In this document: piece by piece, positions 1-9,671 of the stretch | Numbering within the stretch: position 1 is the first letter of the stretch | Layout: the number at the start of each line of letters is the position of its first letter | Source of the DNA: Nicotiana tabacum | Lineage: Eukaryota; Streptophyta; Magnoliopsida; Solanales; Solanaceae | Direction: 5' to 3' | DNA length: 64,000 bases | Assembly (NCBI RefSeq): GCF_000715075.1 | Contig: NC_134102.1 | Span: forward strand, 48,245,348 to 48,309,347 | Notes under the pieces: generated by a model | What the model saw: the letters and a program-made list of their open reading frames with translations, nothing else | Told to the model about the DNA's origin: nothing | The model's database searches: none | Position numbers and translations under genes: made by a program

Positions 1-980
1 ACCACGATCGCTATCGCAGGACCCTCATCGCAATCGTGAAGACCAAAACACTTTCCCAGAAAAAGCCTTCGCGTTCGCGTCCGCACCATCGCAAATGCGA
101 TGAAGAGCACACCTCAGCCTACTCGAACGCAACCTGGACCTCGCGAATACGTAGGCAAAACCCTTCCCAGTTCCCACCTGCTTCGCGAACGTGGAGCCCC
201 ACCACGAACATTTAGAAGGGCGACTGCCAGCCCACTCCAGCATTGTGCGAACATGACTGCCTTGTCGCGATCGCAAAGAAGGATACCAGACCTCAGTAAT
301 CAGCAGTCAGAACATGGTGAAATGGTCTGAAACCCATCTGAAACACACCCGAGGCCTCCAGGACCCATCCAATCATACCGACCAATCCCAAAACATAACA
401 CGGAACTACCCGAGGCCTCAAATCACGCCAAATATTATCAAAACCTTGAATCCCACCTCAATTCAAGCCTAAGGAACAAATCCAAATTCAAAACGTATGC
501 CGAACAAGCCTAAACAACTCGGAATGATCTCAAATTTTGCATGCATCTCCCAAATGAAATAACGAACATATTCCAACTTCAGAAACCACAATCCGAATCC
601 GATACAATCAAAATCAACCCTCGATCAAACCTATCAACCTTCCAAACCTTCAACTTTCCAACTTTTGCCAATTCAAGCCAAAACAGCCGATAAACCTCCA
701 AATCCAAATTCTGACATAAGCCTAAGTCCAAAATCAACATACAAAGCTATTGGAACCATCAAAATACCATTACGGAGTCGTCTAGACAAAATTCAAACTC
801 CAGCCAACTCTTACAACTTAAGCATCCAATCTTGGGACTAAGTGTCCCAACTCAATCCAAAACTTCCTCGAAACCAGACCAACCACCTCAACAAGTCCCA
901 TATTCACAAATACACATTGTAAGACATGAAATAGGGGAAAAGAGGCTAAAATACTCAAAATAACTGGCCGGATCGTTACA
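1..980 (-). repeat. A1 3' LTR, left-truncated by window edge
   Basis: Read on the minus strand, this begins TGTAACGATCCGGCCAG directly after a purine-rich tract and aligns by eye with the LTR starting at 7813: both carry the phrases GGGACAC(C/T)TAGTCCC and TTAAGTTGTAAGAGTTGGCT. It is therefore the 3' LTR of the minus-strand element A1. Only its first 980 bp lie in the window. Bases 1-300 hold many short CGCAAATGCGA / TCGCGATCGCAA words typical of the promoter-proximal part of these LTRs. The short open frames here are chance frames. Confidence 0.85.
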
Positions 981-1020
981 TTCTACTCCTTTTGAACAAA
1001 CGTTCATCCTCGAATGAGTC
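981..1020 (-). promoter_or_regulatory. A1 polypurine tract and PPT-proximal palindrome
   Basis: On the minus strand the LTR is preceded by AAAAGGAGTAGAA, a plausible plus-strand priming tract. Just upstream lies TCATTCGAGGATGAACG, a decayed copy of the palindrome ATTCGAGGACGAAT that precedes the tract in the other elements of this window. Confidence 0.6.
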
Positions 1021-1089
1021 TAGAATCATACACGGGGTCTAAAAAATGTGAGGATATTTTCTCCACATCTCATGCTCGGTCTCCCAAGT

Positions 1090-2500
1090 GGCCTCCTTGA
1101 CTGGCTGACCTCTCCAATGAACCTTCACCTATGCTATTTTCTTCGACCTCGACTTTCGAACTTGCCAGTCCAAAATGGCCATCGGCTTTACATCATACAT
1201 TAAATCCTCATCCAACTGCACCGTTCTAGAGTCCAATATATGTGACGGATCCCCATAATTATTTCGGAGTATTGAAACATTAAACTCTGGGTGAACTCTT
1301 GATAGACTGGGTGGCAAGGCAAGTCTGTAGGCCACCTCTCCCACTCAAGAACCTCAAAAGGACCAATATACCTATGGATCAACTTGACCTTCCTTTCGAA
1401 CCTCATCACACCCTTAATGGGCGAAACTCTGAGTAGAACCTTTTCCACCACCATATATGTCATTTCACGAGCATTCTTGTCATCATAACTCTTCTGCCTC
1501 AACTGTGTTGTACGAAGCCGCTCATGAATCAACTTCATCTTCTCCAAAGCATCACAAACCAAATTAGTGCCCAACAACATAGCCTCATCGAGCTCAAACC
1601 AACCAACCAGAGAAAAACACTGCCTCCCACACAAGGACTCATAAGGAGTCATCTGGATACTCGACTGATAGTTGTTATTGTAGGCAAACTCTACTAATGG
1701 TAGAAACGGATCCTAGGATCTTCCAAAATCAATGACACATGCTCGTAACATGTCCTCCAAAATCTAAATAGTGCGCTAGGACTGCGCATTCGTTTGGGGT
1801 TGAAATGTCGTACTCAACTCGACTTATGTTCCCAACTCACGCTGCACTGATCTCCAAGAGTGTGATGTAAACTGCGTGCCTTGATCCAAAATAATAGACA
1901 CGAGGATACCATAAAGGTAAATAGTCTCACAGAGATAAAATGGAGCAAGCTGCTCTGAAGAGTAGGTAGTCATTACTGGAATGAAGTGTGCACACTTGGT
2001 CAGTCTGTTCACTATGACCCATACTGCATCAAAACTCTTCAAGGTCCTTGGAAGCCCAACTACAAAATCCATAGTGATACACCCCAACTTCCACTACGGA
2101 ATATCAAGCCTCTAAAGTAGACCACCAGGTCTCTGATGCTTGTACATCACCTACTGACAGTTCAAACACCCAGCAACATACTTAACAATATCCTTATTCA
2201 TCCTCCGCCACCAATGGTGCTGCCTCAAATCATTATACATCTTCGTGGCCCCGGGATGAAAGGAATACCGTGAACTATGGGCCTTCTCAAGAATCAACTC
2301 TCGCAACCCATCCATATTTAGAAAATAGATCCGGCCATGAAGCCTCAACACCCTATCATCTCCAATAGCCACCTCTTTAGCATCACCATATTGCAACATG
2401 TCCCTTAGGAAAAGCAAGCAGGGATCATCATACTGACGTGCCTTAATGCGCTCAATATGAACGACCGTGATACAACACAAGCAAGTACCCTGTTGGACTC
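1090..2500 (-). pseudogene. A1 integrase and chromodomain, broken
   Basis: Minus-strand fragments together cover the C-terminal third of a chromovirus Pol. At 2480-2151 is the zinc-binding HHCC part, with SFHPGATKMY and GCLNCQ. At 2087-1824 is the catalytic core start, with MDFVVGLPRT and VNRLTKCAHF, then IILDQGTQFTS, so both core aspartates are visible. At 1652-1200 is the C-terminal part with SPIKGVMRFERK and IGPFEVLEW. At 1344-1129 is a chromodomain-like tail, MAILDWQVRKSRSKKIA. Stops and frame changes separate the pieces, and the HPQTDGQ/E region near 1750 is badly eroded. The family inserts element cDNA into chromatin; this copy cannot make the protein. Assignment to a Tekay/Del chromovirus rests on the chromodomain and overall order. 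Confidence 0.8.
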
Positions 2501-2619
2501 CGAAATATCCAACCTCACAAACCAGTTGGCCAAATCCTAAACATCCAATGCTAAAGGCCTCTCCCCAACTAGAATATAAGCAAGACTCCCCATTCTCTCA
2601 ACCTTCCTACTCAAAGCGT

Positions 2620-3160
2620 CGGCCACCACATTTGCCTTCTCCAGGTGATAAAGAATGGTGATATCATAGTCCTTTAGTAGCTCTAACCACCTCTGTTGCC
2701 TCAAGTTCAGATCCTTTTGCTTGAATCAGTGGTGGAGACTCTTATGATCTGTTAACACCTCGCAAGATATGCCGTAAAGATAATGCCTCCAAATCTTGAG
2801 CGCGTGAACAATGGCAGCTAACTCCAAATCATGTACTGGGTAGTTCTTCTTATAGGGCTTCCACTGACGCAAAAGCATAAGCAATCACGCTACCCTCATC
2901 CATCAACACACATCTAATTCCAAACACCAAAGCATCATAATAGACTATATAAAAACCTGATCCCAAAGGCAAAACCAGAATTGGAGTTGTAGTCAAGGCA
3001 GTCTTAAGCTTCTGAAAGATCTCCTCACACACAACAGACCACTGAATGGGGCACCCTTCTGTGTTAATATAGTCAATGGGGCTGCTATAGATGAAATCCC
3101 CTAAACAAAATGGCGATAATACCTAGCCAACCTAAGGAAACTCTGGATCTTAGTAGTAGT
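2620..3160 (-). pseudogene. A1 RNase H, broken
   Basis: The minus-strand frame 3032-2850 reads ILVLPLGSGFYIVYYDALVFG and [12 protein letters not shown]. This matches the RNase H start seen intact at 29389-29520, with the first catalytic Asp in YYDA instead of YCDA. A frameshift near 2850 follows. The remainder (2850-2640) still aligns at DNA level with the HDLELAA, TDHKSL and ADALSR segments. RNase H would degrade the RNA strand of the cDNA hybrid. This copy is non-functional. Confidence 0.7.
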
Positions 3161-3166
3161 AAGTGG

Positions 3167-3995
3167 TCAGGGCCAACCCTGAACTACCTCAATCTTCTTT
3201 GGATCCATCATACTCCCCTCACTGGACACCACATGGCCCAAGAATGCCAACGATTCTAACCAAAACTCGCACTTGGGGAATTTAGCATATAACTTTTTCT
3301 CCCTCAAAGTCTGGAGCACGATCCTCAAATGTTGCTTATGATCCTCCCGACTGTGAGAATACACAAATATATCATCAAATAAAACTATGAAAAAAGAATC
3401 AATATAGGGATAAAATACTTTGGTCATCAAGTGCATAAAAGTTGTTGGGGGCATTGGTCAGCCCAAAAGATATCTGTAGAAACTCATAGTGACTATAGCC
3501 GATCATGAAAGCTGTCTTCGGAATATCTGAAGCCCCGATCTTCAACTGATGGTAACCCGATCTCAAATCAATCTTCCAGAATACCCTAGCACACTTATGC
3601 TCATCAAACAAATCATCAATACGCAGTAGTGGGTATTTGTTTTTGATAGTAACCTTGTTCAACTTCCTGTAGTCAATTCACATCCTCATAGAAGCATCTT
3701 TATTCTTCACAAATAGTACCGGTGCACCCCAAGATGACACACTAGGCTTGCTGAAATCCTTATCAAGAAACTCCTATAACTGTTCCTACAACTCTACTGG
3801 TGACATGCGATACGATGGAATAGAGATGGGGTGAGTGCCCGATACCAAATTAATACCAAAACCAATATTCCTGTCAGGTGGCATGCCTAACAGGTCTGCA
3901 GGAAACACATTTGGGAACTCCCTCACTACTAGGACATATTCAACAGTAGGAGTATCAGTACTGCATATCTCAAGAAGGCAAATTACGCGAACCAC
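3167..3995 (-). pseudogene. A1 reverse transcriptase, broken
   Basis: Three overlapping minus-strand frames carry the chromovirus RT. 3995-3786 is the protease-RT linker (VREFPNVFPADLLGMPP). 3662-3399 has [20 protein letters not shown] and [13 protein letters not shown]. 3454-3167 has the catalytic box as VLFDDIFVYS and then [10 protein letters not shown]. The YIDD/FIDD-type motif is thus recognisable (FDDI), but at least two frameshifts and stops break the chain. The closest relative in the window by eye is A3 (36011-36556). Confidence 0.8.
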
Positions 3996-4148
3996 CCCTT
4001 CTTAAACCATCCGGTAAGCCTTCAAATACGAAGTCACTCAACTGGGAGTGTGACCAAGAGAACCTCTCCACTCTGACCTAGGCAACCTCGACATCACCGA
4101 TTTCACAGTCATAGTGTGACAGCCAAGAATATCATGGTACAGAGATAG

Positions 4149-4600
4149 CTAAGCCATACCCAAAATCACCTCAAAATCAACCATACTGAGTAATAAAAGA
4201 TAGACTATAGTCTCATAACCCCAAATGGTTACCATATACGACCGATATACACGATCCACCATAATAGAATCACCCACAGGTGTAGATACATGAACAAACA
4301 TATCTAAAGAATCACGAGGCATATCCAGATAATGATAGGATGACACGTAAGAGTAAGTGGAACCAGGGTCATATAATACTAAAGCATCCTTGTGGCATAC
4401 TGAAACAATACATGTGATCAAGATGTCGGAAGCATCTGCCTCTACCCTGGCAGGAGATGCATAGCAATGAGCCAGACCACCGCCTGACCGACCTCCCCCT
4501 CTAGAGCGACCACGAATTGACTGAGCCCCATCCCTAGTTGGTTGTGCAGGTGGTGTAGCTACTGTTGCTAAAACCATAGGCTGCAAGCTCTGCAGTCATT
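4149..4600 (-). pseudogene. A1 retropepsin-like protease, truncated
   Basis: The minus-strand frame carries LYDPGSTYSYVSS, the aspartic-protease active site in the D-P-G-S-T form used by this group (A3 has FDTGST). It is followed by STPVGDSIMVDRVYRS and LLLLSMVDFEVILGM, the second conserved hydrophobic block. A stop replaces the residues after ILGMA; the homologous position in A3 continues as DWLSPYH. It lies between gag and RT, the usual order for Ty3/gypsy. Confidence 0.75.
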
Positions 4601-5703
4601 GGGCAATCCCTCATGACTCAAGTATCCACAATTAAAGCAACCCAACCTATGCGGCTGCTGACCCTTATAACCCGAATAACTGCTTGTGGAACCCTGAGCA
4701 GATAGAGCACGGTAAGAATTCTATGTCGACAGGGCACTGAATGATGACTAAAATAGGCGAGCACTGTATGAACTATGGATAACTGATAAATCACGAGAAA
4801 TCTTACGAGCTTCCAGAGCGGGCCTAAAAGGACGACCTCTGCTGTAATGTTACTGGCCTCCAAACGAGGCACCCCTAAAACCACCTGAATCACGGGGTCT
4901 CTTTCCATCCCTCTCCTCTTTCTCAAGCATGCAAACATGCTCCAAGCGATCTCAACCACCAGGTCAAACCTAGCATCCTTCTTGACCTCTCGAGACAAAC
5001 TGTAATGTAGACCATAGTTGAGGCCATCAATGAAACTCCTGATCTTCTCCCTCTCATTGAAAACTAACCATACTGCATGACATTCCTAATCCATGAATCT
5101 CATCTCGTAATGGGTCACAGTCATATCCCCCTAGCATAGCTACTAAAATACCTACACAACTCCTCCCTATGAGTCTGTGTGACAAACTTCTCTAAGAAGA
5201 GAACGGGAAAACTCAAAGCAACCTACGACTCTCCTCTACTGAACTCGGGAGGATGAAGCCTCTAAAATATCTCCAACCTCTTATGCTCATCATCTGTCAT
5301 AGATGGATCAACCTCAGATCGAGCAACAATAACTGGCTGAACGAATAACACCCCTGGTGTCTGGTAATTCTGAGTTAGCTCCTCCTCCAGCCTGTGAGGT
5401 AGCCAGTGCAACAAGTATCATACATACCTGCCTGATCCAAGATCGTGCACACACTCAATATCGAGCTAAGAACTCCTGAAGAGCAGGTATAACAACCGGT
5501 ATTGCAGGTGTCCGAGCTGGTCCCATCAGTTCAACAATATCATAAACCTACTCCCCCATTGGAGCGACTGGTGGCTCCACAGGTGCTGCTCCAGCAGTAC
5601 TGTGAGTCCTACCCCAGCCTCTACCTCGTACTCGACCTCTCGCGGCCTTAACTGGTAGCATGGGTGCCTGCCCGCTTGATTCGGCTGAACGTGTCGTCAC
5701 CAT
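4600..5703 (-). pseudogene. A1 gag, decayed
   Basis: The likely start is the ATG whose complement is 5701-5703, reading MVTTRSAESSGQAPM, followed by an Arg/Gly-rich stretch. The same start is used in A2 (MVRTGAS) and A3 (MVRTRTV). Downstream it falls apart into stops. A degenerate zinc knuckle is visible near 4650-4600 as GCFNCGYLSHEG, where the final Cys is out of frame. Gag would form the virus-like particle. No continuous frame survives. Confidence 0.7.
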
Positions 5704-5891
5704 CTATGAGAAAATGGAAGAGTGAAGTTTCAAACTTCGGAAATAACAAATCCGCACGAAAAAGATGCAATAAATTAAGTTAGGTTTCCTAACAATTTGG
5801 CAGCCTTTTGAAGATAAGTACAGACGTCTCCATACCAATCCACAAGACTCTACTAAACTTTATCATGACCCATAGAAACTATGAACCTAAG

Positions 5892-5904
5892 GCTCTAATA
5901 CCAA
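5892..5904 (-). promoter_or_regulatory. A1 primer-binding site (initiator tRNA-Met type)
   Basis: The minus strand reads TGGTATTAGAGCC directly inside the LTR end (TCATAACA). It differs at one position from TGGTATCAGAGC, the complement of the plant initiator tRNA-Met 3' end used by chromoviruses. It fixes the direction of A1 and the boundary of its 5' LTR. Confidence 0.8.
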
Positions 5905-5906
5905 CT

Positions 5907-6325
5907 TGTTATGACCAAAAACCACCAACCAGTCGTGATGGTGCCTGGTGCACTTGCTAGGAAAGCCGAGTATAACAATAACAAATCATAATAACAACAT
6001 TAGTAAATACAGAGTCATGAGATCTAAAATGGAAATACAAGTCTGACATACCAAATAACAATACTATCTGAATGAAAGACAACAGTACAAAAATTAAAAG
6101 AGATGCCAAGAATGTGGTCGAGATGCAGCTCTACCTCGTCTCTCCACATATAACTCAGCAACAAGCCTCGGCTACTGGTGGCTCGGCCCAACACCTGAAT
6201 CTACACAATTAAGTGCAGATTGTAGTATGAGTACAACCGACCTCATGTACTCACCAAGTATCATAACTTACCTCGGTGAGATAGTAGAAGCAAGAATTAA
6301 AAATGATACTCGCTAATCACCTATA
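5907..6325 (-). repeat. A1 5' LTR stub (right end only)
   Basis: Minus-strand sequence ends GGTCATAACA next to the primer site and contains TCACCGAGGTAAGTTATGAT and TGTGTAGATTCAGG, equivalent to the right part of the A-like LTR at 7040-7110. Only about 420 bp remain; more than 2 kb of LTR has been lost. The left limit is uncertain by about 20 bp because it abuts an inverted LTR fragment. Confidence 0.7.
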
Positions 6326-7483
6326 CGGTTCATAATTAATATGCCTTTGATTGAAGATTTTGTTATATGAATCACATTTTGTTGTTTATTTACTTGCCGT
6401 ACTATTGTGTTGTTATTGTCGTAATTCGTTTATTCATTGTTGTTGAGTCATGGTCTATGTATTGTTGTGGCATTTCTATTATTGTTTGAGCAATGTTGTG
6501 GCATATGGGCCCTTGGTGTCAGGTTGATTGATGTGTTGTGATTGAGATGTGCATGCGGCGACACAAGGGTGGTGTGTATATTGATGTGCATGTGGCAAGA
6601 TAAGGGAGCTTATGTGCGTGATATTAGTAAGTGTAAATACTTCATTATGAAGCACACGCGGTGAGATAAGGGGGCTTATGCACGTAAAGCTATTTCGGGA
6701 AAAATATTTATAAAATGTGAAGCTCACGCGACGTCATAAGGATGATTTATGATTTGTGACTTATGATTCATGATTGGGAGGTGTGGTACCTCGGTGTTAT
6801 TCTAGTTGTAAATATTATGTTGGAATGGCTTGAGGATTTGAACTATCATTGTTTTCCTTAATTGATTCACTTGTATTTCTAATTATGTTTGAGTTAATTA
6901 GCTTCATTATCACATGTTTATTCTTTGTTGCCATATATTGATATTTCTTTATGTTCTTAGCTTTATATGGAAATTCTGCATACGTTATAAGTCTAGTAAG
7001 TGTCTTGACTTGAACCTTGTCACTACTTCACCGAGGTTAGTCTTGATAATTACTGGGTACCATTTGGGGTTTACTCATACTATGCTTCTACATATTTTTG
7101 TGCAGATCCAGGTACCTCTGAGCATGTCGGACGTTAGTGAGCTAATTACGAGATTGTTGTGGAGACTTCAAGGTTTACCTGCTATTCTACTTGCAGGCCT
7201 CGGAGTCACCTTCTAGTATTTTTCCTTATTACTGTCATTTGTATTCCGAAACAGTAATGTATTTTGAGGTTTTAAGTGTGTCTCATTAGAGCTTATGACT
7301 CTGTACTACTGGTTTTGGGAATGTATGACTATTGATTACTTTTCAGGTATGTTATGTCGTTTATCAGTTTTTTTTAATGGATAAACGGTTAAAATCTGCT
7401 AAATTTCATCATGTGTTAGGCTTACCTAGTCCTAGAAACTAGGTGCCATAGCCATCCTTAAGGTGGAGTTTTGGGTCATGACA
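6326..7483 (+). repeat. A-like LTR, right portion, plus strand
   Basis: Shares with the A3 LTR a TATTTCGGGAAAA phrase, a GGTGTGGTACCTCGGT phrase, the run TTGTGCAGATCCAGGTAC (7099-7116), and the terminal TTGGGTCATGACA. After the end there is no primer site, so it is an LTR fragment, possibly what remains of a solo LTR. Imperfect repeats of CACACGCGGTGAGATAAGG occur around 6550-6745. The open frames at 6479-6727 and 6914-7216 lie inside LTR sequence and look like chance frames. Confidence 0.7.
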
Positions 7484-7812
7484 CCATGTTATTATGTTGT
7501 TACACAAATTATTTTAGCAAGATATAAAGGTAGATAAAGACAAAATATTATTCAACATGATGTTGAGTCTTGCACCAAGGGATGGGAAGAAATTTGGGCA
7601 AGCATTAAAGAAAGAAGCCCTAAAATTAATTGTAACACCTAGCTGAGAAGACAAAAATAATTGAAGTAATATTTGAAAACCTACAGAAAAATAATTGAAG
7701 TAATATTTAAAAGTCTACAAAAAAATAATTGCTTGGGGATATTGTGGTATTACTTCCTGCTAAATAGGAATATATGTGTCCAGACAAGATCATCTTGAAT
7801 CGAAATGTCAGC
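7484..7812. other. Unassigned AT-rich spacer
   Basis: No gene or known element is visible. It contains two and a half copies of a 34-bp AT-rich tandem unit (starts 7653, 7687, 7721) built around AATAATTGAAGTAATATTT. It separates an LTR end at 7483 from an LTR start at 7813 and may be old flanking DNA. Confidence 0.5.
7653..7733. repeat. 34-bp tandem repeat, 2.4 copies
   Basis: Units start at 7653 and 7687, with a partial third at 7721. Copies differ at only a few bases, suggesting recent slippage or duplication. Confidence 0.8.
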
Positions 7813-8855
7813 TATAACGACCCGGCCGGTCGTTTCGAGTGTTTTAGCCCTATTTTCCCCATTCGATGCTTTACATATGTGTATTTATTATTCTATGACT
7901 TACGAGGATGGTTGATTTGGTTCGGGTAGGTTTTGGATTAACTTGGGACACCTAGTCCCTTGGTTAGAGGCTTAAGTTGTAAGAGTTGGCTGGAGTTTGA
8001 CTTTTATGTAGATGACTCTAGAATCGTGGTTTAATAGTTCCAGTAGGTTTGTAAGGTGATTTATGACTTAAGCGTATGTCCAGAATTAGATTTGGAGGTC
8101 CCTAGCTTGATTTGGTTCTATTTGGCGAAAGTGGGAAAGTTAAAGATATGGAAGGTTGATAGGCTTAACCTAGAGTTGACTTTGTTCATATCGGGTTTGA
8201 ATTGTGGTTTCGGGAGTTGGAATAGGTCCATTATGTTATTTTGGACTTGCATGCAAAATTTGAGGTCATTCCTAGGTGTTTAGGCATGTTCGGCGTAAGT
8301 TTTGAATTTGCAAATTTGGATTAGTTCCTTAGCCTTGAATTGAGGCGTGGTTCATAGTTTTGGTGTTTTTCTGTGTGATTTGAGGCCTCAAGTGCATCTG
8401 TGTTACGCTTTGGGATCGGTTAGTGTGTTTGACGGGGTCCCGGGGGCCTTAGGGGAGTTTCGGATAGGCTTCGGATCATTTGTGACTGTTTGGGGTGATC
8501 AGTTCTGGTGCTTTCGCACCTGTGACTTTTGGACCGCATGTGCGTGCCCGTAGAAGTGAACATGGGTCCTCATATATGATGTTATGTGGAGTATAGATGT
8601 GAGAGTAGATGCGATTATTTTTAGCAATGCGAGTCTGCTGATGCTGTCAAGAAGGCGCAGAAGCAAGCTTTGGCTGGGAGCTGCGTGTTTTGCATCTGCG
8701 AGGTGATTTCCACAAATGTGAGGGTCTGTCCGCAGGTGCGTATGGTCGTACAGTTAGTGGAACTCGTAGATGCGAGTTATTTGTCTCAAATGTGACACTG
8801 CAGATGCGACATTTCTGTCCGCAGATGAAGAAATGCTTGAGTCACGAAATTTTTT
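7813..8855 (+). repeat. A2 5' LTR, right part deleted
   Basis: Starts TATAACGACCCGGCCGG, where the expected TG has become TA, and matches the A1 LTR over several hundred bases. Bases 8490-8840 contain the GCGA/TCGC word cluster. At about 8855 it jumps straight into a primer-site remnant, so the distal LTR (about 2 kb when compared with the A3 LTR) is missing. Confidence 0.75.
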
Positions 8856-9049
8856 GTATTAGAGCCCTAGGTTCATAGGTTCTACCAGTCACGGGAAAGT
8901 TTAGTATTGTCTTTCGGATCAGTACAGAGACGTCTATACTTATCTTCGAGAGGCTATGGAACTTTTAGGAGATTGTACTTATTTCATTCCTCATCCTGCG
9001 AATTTGTTAATTTCGGAATATGAGCCTTTGTCTTTCTACTCTCTCGCAG
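8856..9049 (+). promoter_or_regulatory. A2 primer-site remnant and untranslated leader
   Basis: GTATTAGAGCCCTAGGTTCA is a decayed TGGTATCAGAGCTCTAGGTT. The leader that follows contains CTTATCTTCGAGAGGCTA, shared with the A3 leader (23312-23496) and the L1 leader (52582-52700). It ends just before the gag ATG at 9050. Confidence 0.7.
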
Positions 9050-9671
9050 ATGGTGAGGACAGGAGCTTCAGTTACTGATGATGCTACCCCTAGGGCTGGC
9101 GTTTCTGGGAGCCAGGTCAGAGGTAGTGGTCTCGGTGGTGCACATGTTACAGCTAGAGCAACTGCTAGACCAGCCGCTGAGGAGCCACTAGTAGCTCCGG
9201 TTGGGGAGTAGGCACCTGTGGCGCTTGATGCTATCCCTGGACTTCAAGAGACTTTGGCACATTTTCGGAGCATGTTTGGTACCTTGGCTCAAGTGGGATT
9301 GATTCCGGTTGCACCAGCTACTTCTCAGACTGGGGGAGAAGCTCACACCCTCGCCACTCGTACCTTAGAGAAGATAACTCATATTGATCAGGCTCCGGGA
9401 GTTATGCCAGTACAACCCGTGATTGCGGCTTAGCCCGAGGTCAGGCCAGTCACGACAGCGGAGGAGCAGAAGAGGCTAGAGAAGTTCCAAAAGTACCATC
9501 CTCCTCATTTCAGCGTTGGGCCTTCTGAGGATGAACATGGTTTCCTAGAGAAGTTTCATCATATTCTGTGCACCATGGGCATAGTGGAGTTGAGTGGGGT
9601 CGACCTTACTACTCTCCAGCTGACAGGGACAGGGTATAAATGGTGGCAGCCATATGAGGAAAGTAGGCCAG
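9050..9671 (+). pseudogene. A2 gag, N-terminal part, interrupted by solo LTR
   Basis: Starts MVRTGASVTDD at 9050, the same start as A3 gag. A stop closes the frame at 9209-9211; the same frame resumes as ALDAIPGLQETLAHF and meets a second stop near 9431. Further on, the DNA codes for HFSVGPSEDEHGFLEKFHHI and a WWQPYEE segment, the beginning of the capsid-like Retrotrans_gag domain. The frame is then cut at 9671 by the solo LTR and continues at 12430. Gag packages element RNA; this copy carries at least two stops plus the insertion. Confidence 0.8.
9667..9671 (+). repeat. Target-site duplication GCCAG, left copy
   Basis: GCCAG immediately precedes the solo LTR and is repeated at 12425-12429. 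Five bases is the normal duplication length for Ty3/gypsy integration. Confidence 0.85.

Noticed and set aside
25..330. Short open frames on both strands at the window start
   Set aside because: They lie in the CpG-rich word cluster of an LTR, where stops are scarce for compositional reasons.
6914..7216. 100-codon frame with hydrophobic start
   Set aside because: Entirely inside an A-like LTR; the aligned part of the A3 LTR does not keep the frame.
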